Source of the DNA: Pseudomonas caspiana
GTDB taxonomy: Bacteria; Pseudomonadota; Gammaproteobacteria; Pseudomonadales; Pseudomonadaceae
DNA: 44,744 bases
Assembly: GCF_002158995.1 (NCBI RefSeq)
Contig: NZ_LOHF01000033.1
Coordinates: 1 to 44,744 of the forward strand
Direction: 5' to 3'
The notes below the pieces were generated by a model. The model did no database searches. It saw only the letters and a program-made list of their open reading frames with translations, and had not been told where the DNA came from. Shown piece after piece: positions 1 through 7,747 of the stretch (positions are counted from its first letter, which is position 1; every line of letters starts with the position of its first letter). Both the position numbers and the translations under genes were made by a program.

Positions 1-113
1 AGGACAGAATTCAATCCGGGATTGCATTTTATTTGATAGGCGCTAACGGGGGTCGCGAAAGCGGAGTTCTTGATAGTGTCGGTTCAGGCGATACATTCGT
101 CGACCAATAGACC

Positions 114-139
114 GAATCGCGAGCAAGCTCACTCCTACA
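114..139. repeat. single REP-like palindrome, downstream of the receiver gene
   Basis: The sequence reads as a Pseudomonas REP unit with a GAGCAAGCTC core and a CTCCTACA end, matching one arm of the repeats near 44544 and 16345 in style. No inverted partner is visible within about 100 bp, so it seems to be a singlet. The rest of 1-199 shows no gene. Confidence 0.55.
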
Positions 140-199
140 TGACCCGCGTTTGCTGTACGACTGCACGGTCTCACTGCTGCAATTCGTTTACAGCGAGAC

Positions 200-571
200 T
201 CAAACCACCGGGAAAGCCGATTCGATGCAATCGATCAGCACCTGGGCATTGAAGGGTTTGCTCAGAAAGCCCACGGCGCTGCCGGTCATTGCGCGTTTGC
301 GCACGGATTCTTCAGGGAAGGCGGTAATGAAGATGGTCGGGATCTGCAGACCCTGACGGCTCAGATGCTCATGCAATTCAACGCCACTCATGCCAGGCAT
401 TTGCACGTCGGTGATGAGGCAATCAGCCTTTTGCAGAAAGGGCGATATCAGGAACTCCTCGGCCGAAGCGAACAGGCAGGCGACGAACCCCAGAGAGCGA
501 ACAAGACTGTCGATGCCAGTGCGGACTGCTGTGTCGTCGTCGACGACCGCGATCACCGGGGATTTAGCCAA
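200..571 (-). CDS. receiver-only response regulator (FixJ/CheY-like)
   Basis: A 123-residue protein that is a single REC domain with no output domain. The acidic pocket is at Asp11-Asp13, the phospho-acceptor is Asp55 in a TDVQMPG context, the switch residue is Thr83 and the conserved Lys is Lys105 in SKPF, so it should accept phosphate. The start is a TTG; an AAGG ribosome site lies about 9 bases before it and no in-frame ATG is seen upstream. It lies 183 bp downstream of bcsC on the same strand, with no clear terminator between, so it may be read through from the cellulose operon. REC domains of this sequence style usually come from FixJ/NarL-type regulators. Here the protein ends right after the domain, so it would act by protein-protein contact or as a phosphate sink. 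No kinase is in the window. Confidence 0.85.
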   Translation of the reverse strand: MAKSPVIAVVDDDTAVRTGIDSLVRSLGFVACLFASAEEFLISPFLQKADCLITDVQMPGMSGVELHEHLSRQGLQIPTIFITAFPEESVRKRAMTGSAVGFLSKPFNAQVLIDCIESAFPVV

Positions 572-754
572 AACCAGTTACCTTCGATACCAATGAGTAA
601 AAGTGCCGATGATCTGCGCACTCATGGCCTGCACGGTAACCAGCCCAGAGCGATCGTGAAATCATACCCACGTATAAAGCCCGGTTTTAAGCGACCGACG
701 GGCGAAAAGCTGACCGCTTGGACAGCCGTCTCGCCCTGCCCTCCCCATTCGGCC

Positions 755-3700
755 TTAACGCATGTCCGCATAAGGCGTTACCGCTTCGATCGGCATCGGC
801 AGATTGCCTTGCCACTCATCAAACGTGTAGCGCAGATAAAGCATCGCGCGACTCGGCGCGTAGCCTTCGCTATGTTGCAGGGCGATACCCGAGCCGAGCA
901 CCAGATGATCGCTCAGGCGTCGCTCCAGAGAAGCTTGCAAACGTACACTTGCGCCAGTGCTGCTGCTCGCGTCTTTGGTCAGGGTGGTGCTGCCATCGAT
1001 ATCCAGCCCGGCGGCTGCCGCCTGGCTGAAGAACTTGCCAGCAGGTCCGTCCAGAGGATACAGATCGCTGCTGTCGGTCTTGGAGAAAGACCAGCCCACT
1101 GAACTGTCCAGCTGGACCGACCAGTCAGCGTTGCGCCAGGCATAGCTGAACGGTACGCCAATCGAATAGTACTGTTGCGGGCTGTAGTAACCGCCTTGCC
1201 CCAGCGTGTACTCACTGAGGTCCTTGTCGTAGCCCCAGTACATCAGCGTCAGACCGGTACGCATGCGCTCGTTGGCGCGGTCCATCAGCCGATAGTAATA
1301 GCCGGTCATGGCAGAGAGCCGCTGATTGTCGACCACGTTTGTGCCACGCAACCAATGGCTGCCAAAGCTGGCCCATACGCCATCCACGCCGCCCTCGTCA
1401 TGACTCAGACTCAACGTCAGGCCGTTACTGGTCACGCCGCCCCAACGGGTGCCGGTTACAGGATCAACAGCGCCCGCATAGGACACCACCGAGTTGCTCA
1501 CCGGGCGGCGCGAAGCCGTCAGCGTCCAGCCGATGGATCGCCAGTCACTGCTGTAGGCGATACCGCCCAACCAGTTGCCGACTTCAAAACCTTGCGGTGT
1601 ATGGCCCAGGTCCACAGCCCACTGGGCGTTTTTCCAGCCCACGGCCAGGCCAGGCCCGGAAGTGCTTTGCGAAGTACTGCGACAGCCGTTGGCAGCCAGT
1701 GCCCCCGTGGTTCGGTCACGGAACTGGACGGCACAGGTGCCGAATGTTTCCCGATGCAGACCGTCGGCGTCGGTGTCGAAGGCACTCGCGTCAAGGTCGA
1801 CCTGTTCGGCCTGCACAAACCCCTGCCCCTCGGCAAACGGCGCGTCGATACGCAAAATAGTGGTCTGGGTGTTGAGGTCGGAAATCCCCGGCGCGGTGTT
1901 GTCCGTGCGCCAGGCAAAATCGCGGTACAGATTGACTGTCGGATTCTGGCTTTTGTACAGCTCATCGACATCGCTGCGCAGGCTACGCGGTAGCCAGTCG
2001 TCGCCGTCCTTGGCACGGCTGGCCTCGGTCATGGCGACGTTATCCCGAGGGCTGGCCTGAGCACTGGAGATCAACCCGGCCGAGGCCATGCTCAGGGCGT
2101 AGTTATCCAGCGCCTGCTGCGGGTGTTCCCTGGCCATAAGACGCGCGGCATCGCGGTACAACAATGGGTCGGTCTGCGGGGTTTTCAGCAACTGGGCAAA
2201 GATCGCATTGGCCTTGTCCTTTTCACCCACCGCCGACCAGGCATTGGCCAGACGTCGCTGCCAGCCCACCGGAGCGGAAGGCGCCACGACCATGTTCTTC
2301 AGTGCCGCATGCGCCTGAGGCATACGTCCTGTCGCAATCTGCACTTCGATCAGACCCAACTGAGCTTCGGCGTTCTGCGGATCCTCTCTGAGCACCTTGC
2401 GGTACTCGTTCTCGGCCTCGGGGTAATCAGCCCGTTGCATGGCCCAATCGGCCAGCGTGGCGAAATCGTCCGGTGTCGGATTATTTGCCCGCAGCAAGGC
2501 TATCGCCTGCGGTTCACGCCCGGCATCACGCAACTGTTGGGCCTGGGCCAGCAATTGCCTGCGTTTGATCCGTGCTGCCAATTCGCGCATGTTGTCCGTC
2601 CATGCGCTGGACGGAATTTGACCAAGACTGCTCAACACATCGGGATCACGATTGACGTTGGCCAGGTACAGGCCATGTGCGTAACGCGCTTCGGGATTAT
2701 TACCTTGACGCGCCAACAGTTGGCTAAATGCGTCATCGGCTTGCGCAGGTTTACCCAGCGCTATCTCGGCAGCGGCCAGACGATACGTCAGCCAAGGATT
2801 ATCCGGGTCCAACTGCCGGATCTTTTTCAGCAGCGGCACCAGTTGCACCCAGTCAGAGCGCTCGCTGAGCAAGTCGGCTTGCAGGTTCAAACGCTCCAGC
2901 TCGAAGCTCTGACGCAAGGCTGCAAATTCAGCCTGGTTACTGGCTGGCAAACTATCAAGAAAGGCTTCGGCCTTGGCACTGGACTGCCCGCGGTACAAGC
3001 GCACCAAGGCACGCAGCACGCTAGTGTTGTTCGGCTCAACCTTGCGCGCTTGCAATAGCAGCGCTTCGGCGCCGATGTCATCAGCTTCGCCAAGGGCCAC
3101 ACCGGATAGACCGATCAATGGCGCGGCAGCATTTGGATTGAGGGTTCGGGCCTGCTGATACGCCTTGCGCGCCTTGGCGTAATCCTTGCGCTGCAAGGCT
3201 TCGTCGCCCTGTTGGAGGATCAACCAATTGCGGGTCAGCTGCTGCAGGTCTTGCCACTTACTGATGTAGTAAGTGTCTTGCTCCTTGGTCAGCGCAACAG
3301 AAAACGCTTCAAGGGCTGCCGGGTATTTATCCTGCCGCATCAAAGCGGTACCCAAAGCGCCATAGAAGCTTGAGTCCTGCGGATAGGCTTTAACTGCGCG
3401 GCGCAATAGCGCTTCCGCCTGAGGATTGTCGGCGGGGTTGTCGCGCTCGAGCAGACGCTTGCCCTGAGCACCCGCCTGCCACGCAGGATCGGCGAGCAGA
3501 CGTTGCTGTTCAGCCAGCCGCTGGGCAGCATCCTTCTTGAACGTGGAAAACGGGTAATAACCGAGAAAGGTCTGCCACCTGCCAACCGTTTCAGTGCTTA
3601 CCGGCAAAGTGCTCAGGTAGATGAACTCGCGCTCGGCCGCGTTGTTGCTCGCCTGCGGATCGGCCGCCAACTGATGCAGCACCGCCAGCGCCTGGTCATT

Positions 3701-4369
3701 ACGCCCCTCCGCAAACAGCAGGCCAACCAACATCTGGCGCACGCTGGCATTGCCCGGATAGTCGCGATCAAGGCTCTGCAGATGCTCGATCACCACAGGC
3801 CGTTGACCGCTGATGCGACTGCGCGCACTCCAATATTCCAGCGCTGAAGGCAGGTCCGGCGGTTCGTTGCCAAACAACTGCTCGAAGGCCTCGCTCGCCT
3901 GATCGAAACGTCCGGCGGCAGCCAGTAAACGCGCCTGTTGCAGCTGTCGCAGACCTTCCGGGCTGTTAAGCCGGATCAGCGCCGTAGCCTGACGCAATGC
4001 CGCAGTGTCTGGCCCCTGCTGACGCAGACGAGCCATGAGTTGCTCGATCCAGGCGGTGTTGAGTGGCGCGCTTTTGTCGGCCAGCGCCTGGCGGATTTTC
4101 CCCACCAGCACTTGAGGGTGATTGGGCGCAATCAGCTCCAGTCGCGCCATGGCATCGCTGACCAGATCTTCGCGATACAACGCCTCGCCCACGCGTGCCT
4201 GTTGCAGCAGCCACTGTTGTTGGTCCTGAGGCGTAACCGGCGCGTTGGCACTGAATGCCGCACCGCTCAAGCCGGACAGGGACAAAGCACTGCACAGCGC
4301 CAAAGCCTTGAGTGTTGCGTTGGGTAAGCGCCGGCAAGCCGAAGTGGGTAGAGGACTCACTTTTTGCAT
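755..4369 (-). CDS. bcsC: cellulose synthase outer-membrane exit protein BcsC
   Basis: A 1204-residue protein, close to the usual BcsC length. It has an N-terminal signal peptide (roughly residues 15-41, ending in an AFSA-type site). A long alpha-helical TPR array follows to about residue 790, rich in repeats such as YPAALEAF and YPEAENEYRKVL. The C-terminal part from about residue 800 is a BCSC_C beta-barrel with alternating Trp/Tyr/Gly strands. BcsC is the periplasmic scaffold and outer-membrane channel through which the glucan leaves. It is the last bcs gene and overlaps bcsZ by 13 bp. The ATG lacks a good ribosome site. An in-frame GTG at 4360 would form a GTGA overlap with the bcsZ stop, like other junctions in this operon, so the true start could be three codons later. 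About 15 residues follow the last aromatic strand (LRYTFDEW). Confidence 0.95.
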   Translation of the reverse strand: MQKVSPLPTSACRRLPNATLKALALCSALSLSGLSGAAFSANAPVTPQDQQQWLLQQARVGEALYREDLVSDAMARLELIAPNHPQVLVGKIRQALADKSAPLNTAWIEQLMARLRQQGPDTAALRQATALIRLNSPEGLRQLQQARLLAAAGRFDQASEAFEQLFGNEPPDLPSALEYWSARSRISGQRPVVIEHLQSLDRDYPGNASVRQMLVGLLFAEGRNDQALAVLHQLAADPQASNNAAEREFIYLSTLPVSTETVGRWQTFLGYYPFSTFKKDAAQRLAEQQRLLADPAWQAGAQGKRLLERDNPADNPQAEALLRRAVKAYPQDSSFYGALGTALMRQDKYPAALEAFSVALTKEQDTYYISKWQDLQQLTRNWLILQQGDEALQRKDYAKARKAYQQARTLNPNAAAPLIGLSGVALGEADDIGAEALLLQARKVEPNNTSVLRALVRLYRGQSSAKAEAFLDSLPASNQAEFAALRQSFELERLNLQADLLSERSDWVQLVPLLKKIRQLDPDNPWLTYRLAAAEIALGKPAQADDAFSQLLARQGNNPEARYAHGLYLANVNRDPDVLSSLGQIPSSAWTDNMRELAARIKRRQLLAQAQQLRDAGREPQAIALLRANNPTPDDFATLADWAMQRADYPEAENEYRKVLREDPQNAEAQLGLIEVQIATGRMPQAHAALKNMVVAPSAPVGWQRRLANAWSAVGEKDKANAIFAQLLKTPQTDPLLYRDAARLMAREHPQQALDNYALSMASAGLISSAQASPRDNVAMTEASRAKDGDDWLPRSLRSDVDELYKSQNPTVNLYRDFAWRTDNTAPGISDLNTQTTILRIDAPFAEGQGFVQAEQVDLDASAFDTDADGLHRETFGTCAVQFRDRTTGALAANGCRSTSQSTSGPGLAVGWKNAQWAVDLGHTPQGFEVGNWLGGIAYSSDWRSIGWTLTASRRPVSNSVVSYAGAVDPVTGTRWGGVTSNGLTLSLSHDEGGVDGVWASFGSHWLRGTNVVDNQRLSAMTGYYYRLMDRANERMRTGLTLMYWGYDKDLSEYTLGQGGYYSPQQYYSIGVPFSYAWRNADWSVQLDSSVGWSFSKTDSSDLYPLDGPAGKFFSQAAAAGLDIDGSTTLTKDASSSTGASVRLQASLERRLSDHLVLGSGIALQHSEGYAPSRAMLYLRYTFDEWQGNLPMPIEAVTPYADMR

Positions 4370-5484
4370 GACGCTGCCCAGTTCGGTTGCAAGCGCCCAT
4401 CCTTGTCGAATTGATAGCGCTGTTCATCCCAGCCCTGTCCGAACATCAGCAGTGACTGATTGTAATAAGCATCAGCCAAGGGCGGGTTCAGACGCAGACG
4501 CTCGCGCTGGGTAGGCAACGCAGCGGTGTCGTTGGCCAGCAGCGGCAAGAGCGCCGCCGAGAACCCCACGGGGCCGGTGCCGGTTTGCTCGCCGGTTGCG
4601 GTGGCTACCTGTTCGGGCACGAAGCCCAGCCTCGCCGTTGCTTCGGCCATGGGTTTGAGGTGCGCCAGCAGCGAGGCTCGCTCTGGCGCATCGGGCGCCA
4701 ACATGCCTGACCAGAGATAGACGCGAATGGCGTCGTAGCTGCCTTTGGCGTTTTGCCTTTCAATGATCCCGCCCTGCCCGGCCTGCCATATCAGCCAGTC
4801 CGGGGCGAAGCCTTTGGGAGAACCATCGATCAACAGACGACGGGAGTTTTTCGCCACTTCGGACCATATCGGGGCGATCAAAGCAAAGCGGGCAAACAGT
4901 TGCGGCGGCACATAGCTGGGGTTCAAACGCCAGCCCTGAGCGGACTCGAACCCTACGTCTCCAGGCAACAACATCAGGCCCAGCCCCGGCAGTTTGCGCA
5001 AGGTCTGAGCGGCACTGCGCCAAAGTAACTGATTACCCAGCTGCAAGTAATCCGGCCTGCGCCAGAGACGCCCCGCCTCCAGCAGGCTGTAGGCGATCCA
5101 CAGATCAGCATCACTGGCATTGTTGGGATCGAGCACCTGCCACTGGCCAGTCTTATCCAGCCCCCATTGCCAGGCAGGCAAGCGACTCGCGAGGTCGCCG
5201 CCGGCGAGGTTATCGCGGGTCCAGTTCAGTAAGCGATCGAAGCTGTCCCGGTCGTTGGCCACCAGCGCAAAAAACAAGCCGTAGCTCTGCCCTTCAGACG
5301 TGGTGATCTGCTGCTGGGTGGAGCGGTCGATAACCCGCCCTTCAGGGCTGACCATATGCTGCTTGTAACTTTCCCATGCAGGCCAGTTACACGCAGGCGC
5401 ACCCTGCGCTTGCTGTGTCAGAAACGACAAGGCAACGGTGAACAGCGATAACCCCAGGATGTTCACCGACGACTTACTCTTCAT
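4357..5484 (-). CDS. bcsZ: periplasmic endo-1,4-beta-glucanase BcsZ (GH8)
   Basis: A 375-residue glycoside hydrolase family 8 enzyme. The signal peptide ends near AQG-A (residues 26-29). The catalytic acid is expected at Glu64 in TSEGQSYG, and the second conserved acidic patch is DADLWIAY at residues 125-132. Further conserved features include WQWG (105-108) and the aromatic NPSYVPPQLFARFA stretch. It cleaves beta-1,4-glucan in the periplasm during secretion, which in characterised bcs systems affects polymer assembly and export. The start overlaps the end of bcsB by 11 bp, and the stop lies inside the first codons of bcsC, so translation is probably coupled. Both catalytic motifs are intact. 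Confidence 0.95.
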   Translation of the reverse strand: MKSKSSVNILGLSLFTVALSFLTQQAQGAPACNWPAWESYKQHMVSPEGRVIDRSTQQQITTSEGQSYGLFFALVANDRDSFDRLLNWTRDNLAGGDLASRLPAWQWGLDKTGQWQVLDPNNASDADLWIAYSLLEAGRLWRRPDYLQLGNQLLWRSAAQTLRKLPGLGLMLLPGDVGFESAQGWRLNPSYVPPQLFARFALIAPIWSEVAKNSRRLLIDGSPKGFAPDWLIWQAGQGGIIERQNAKGSYDAIRVYLWSGMLAPDAPERASLLAHLKPMAEATARLGFVPEQVATATGEQTGTGPVGFSAALLPLLANDTAALPTQRERLRLNPPLADAYYNQSLLMFGQGWDEQRYQFDKDGRLQPNWAASCKK

Positions 5485-7747
5485 AAGCCAGACGGCGACG
5501 AGCCGCCCACTGCAACAAGCGCCAGATCAGAAACGCACTGAGCAACACCCCGCCGACCGCCATGAATGCCAGCAGGACAGGATGATTGGAAAGCTTGAAC
5601 CAGAGCATCAGCCACCACGGCAGTTCGCCGACAAAGTAATGATCGCCGACCACTTGGCTACTGACGCCGCTGCTGCGGATCAACGCGACCGAACCGGCGA
5701 CCGCATCCATCTTGCCGCTGTCGCCGAGCGTCTCACGTAGCAAGCCGTAGTCGGCGTCGGTGGTCGCCAGCAGCGCGACGACGCTGCGCTGATCATGGTT
5801 GGGCGACTGCAAGCCAACGATCGCAGCAATCGGGCCTTGGGCCGAAACCTCGACACGGCTACCCCCCGGGCTGCCTTCACCCTTGATGACCGAGGCGTAG
5901 CCCGGCCCTTGCTGGTTGGCTTTGAGTAGCCAGTTGCGGGAGCGATCCAGGAGTAGGTTCATGTCGCGGTTATCGCGCATGCCTGGGGCGAAAGCACCGA
6001 GCACCAGCAGGTCCGCGTCGTATTTGGACGCCTCGGCCCAGTTATCGCTGACCTTGAGGTTCATCGCCGGTAATCCGGAGCGGGCCGAGATGCCCGCGAC
6101 GGCCTCAAGGTAAGTGCTCAGTTGCACGGCACTGGCTTGAGATGGCAACAACACGACGCTTTCGGAGAGGTCTGCCATGCGGCTGTACGGGAAACCGCTG
6201 CGCGCGAAGGCTGCCAGATCAGGCATGGCCATATAGTGGTGATAGCCCGACATATCAATACTCGATTGGTCATCGATCACTGCTTGCGTGTCTACCGGCA
6301 ATGACGTCTGGCAGCGATCACGCTGTGATCCGCTGTTGGTCGTGGCGAAACTGAAATTGAAGCGCAGGTTGTTACGGTCACCAATTTTCAGCGCCGGGAC
6401 CGACAGGTTTTCGTTGACGTTAGCTGACTCGCTGGACGTCACCGCAAGGCGCAACTCTTCAAGCCGGTCATTACTGTTGACCTGCAATGGCAGGCTGGTA
6501 ATGAACTGGTTGTTGAGGCTGATGTTGAGACGCGAACCATCGTTGTACGCGGGCGGCGTGTAGCGGTATTTGGTTTGCAGCGGAATGCCCTGGTTGCGCC
6601 AGACAAACAGGTCCGGCGGCAGATTGATGTCCAGGCTGATCGGCAGTGGCTGCAGACCGCTGACACGCAACTGCTCCGGGTACTTGATCAGCTCGGCGAA
6701 GCGCACCGGACGATCAGTGCGCATCCAGTTCGGCGCATCGTAGGGCTTGCGCGGCTGGATCTGCTGCAGTTTGTCGATGACGACTCGGTCACCACGAAAC
6801 AGATCCCCGCCCAATGCCAGGGCCTGAGCGGCAGTGACCAGGTCGGTCTCATCACGCCCCAGCACCAGCAGCACCTTGCTGAAACGGTCGTTAGGGTTAT
6901 CAATGATCTGCACCACTGGCGCATCGACTGCGGGGTAGCGTTGCATATCCGCCAGGAACGCCGGGCGATGGGCATTGGTGGCAAAGACAACGGATGACGT
7001 GACCTGATCGGTCGCTGCCGCAGGCAACTGATCGAACAGCACCGGGAAGGTCATGGCGCGCCAGGCCGCGAGGCTGCCGAAGTACGAGGCCAGAATCCCG
7101 GCGGCCTGCTGCTCGCCCAGTGTCGGCGAGGCTGCAAACACCATGTTGAGCACCGGCTTGTCATAACCGCGAGCATCGAAGAAAGGCATCGGGAAAAACG
7201 CGAGGTCGTTCTTGATGATCAACGCCTGCTCTTTCAGCGCAATCTGGCTGGTGCGGCCGATATTGACCCACAACGCGCTATTGGATGGCTCTTCGCAGAT
7301 GTCGGTGTAATGCCCGACAAACTCCAGCCGTACCCGGTTGAAGTCGCTGATCAAACGAGGATCAAGCTGCACCGGGCGGACGACTTTCTTGCCCAACTGA
7401 TCCTTTTCAATCGGGATGACGCTCATCAACACTTCGTTGAGGTAAACCCGCAGGTGCGAGAGCGTCGGCAGTAACGCTGGTGAAGGGGTGTATTCCAGTT
7501 GCAGCGTGGCATCACTGGCGATGCGGTCGCGGCGCATGGTGAACTCAAACTGATCGGTATTGTGCGTACCCAGTAACAGACTGTCTGAAGGCCGACCCAA
7601 TTGCGAAAAATTACGGGTGACATTCCAGCTTGGCGTAATGCCAGAAACCGTGGCTTCAGGGGCGGCAACCACCGCTGTCTGGGCGCGAGCACAGGTCATG
7701 GCCACCAACAGCAGACTCGCCAGGGTTAAGTTAAATGAGCGACTCAT
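5474..7747 (-). CDS. bcsB: cellulose synthase periplasmic subunit BcsB
   Basis: A BcsB-type protein of 757 residues with a cleavable signal peptide (LASLLLVAMTCARA) and a long beta-rich periplasmic region. A C-terminal membrane anchor follows (VLLAFMAVGGVLLSAFLIW), ending in a short basic cytosolic tail. BcsB binds cyclic carbohydrate-like surfaces and guides the nascent glucan from BcsA across the periplasm; its anchor packs against BcsA. I chose the ATG at 7747 because it forms an ATGA overlap with the bcsA stop, as at other junctions of this operon. An ATG three codons upstream (7756) is in frame but has no better ribosome site. Confidence 0.94.
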   Translation of the reverse strand: MSRSFNLTLASLLLVAMTCARAQTAVVAAPEATVSGITPSWNVTRNFSQLGRPSDSLLLGTHNTDQFEFTMRRDRIASDATLQLEYTPSPALLPTLSHLRVYLNEVLMSVIPIEKDQLGKKVVRPVQLDPRLISDFNRVRLEFVGHYTDICEEPSNSALWVNIGRTSQIALKEQALIIKNDLAFFPMPFFDARGYDKPVLNMVFAASPTLGEQQAAGILASYFGSLAAWRAMTFPVLFDQLPAAATDQVTSSVVFATNAHRPAFLADMQRYPAVDAPVVQIIDNPNDRFSKVLLVLGRDETDLVTAAQALALGGDLFRGDRVVIDKLQQIQPRKPYDAPNWMRTDRPVRFAELIKYPEQLRVSGLQPLPISLDINLPPDLFVWRNQGIPLQTKYRYTPPAYNDGSRLNISLNNQFITSLPLQVNSNDRLEELRLAVTSSESANVNENLSVPALKIGDRNNLRFNFSFATTNSGSQRDRCQTSLPVDTQAVIDDQSSIDMSGYHHYMAMPDLAAFARSGFPYSRMADLSESVVLLPSQASAVQLSTYLEAVAGISARSGLPAMNLKVSDNWAEASKYDADLLVLGAFAPGMRDNRDMNLLLDRSRNWLLKANQQGPGYASVIKGEGSPGGSRVEVSAQGPIAAIVGLQSPNHDQRSVVALLATTDADYGLLRETLGDSGKMDAVAGSVALIRSSGVSSQVVGDHYFVGELPWWLMLWFKLSNHPVLLAFMAVGGVLLSAFLIWRLLQWAARRRLAYEE

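Noticed and set aside
365..1102. Long plus-strand reading frame opposite the receiver gene and bcsC end
   Set aside because: It runs antisense across two supported genes, has no family features and no ribosome site; typical high-GC shadow.
1175..3058. Several 160-310 residue plus-strand frames opposite bcsC
   Set aside because: Antisense shadows of the TPR and barrel regions; composition rich in Arg/His/Gln with no domain.
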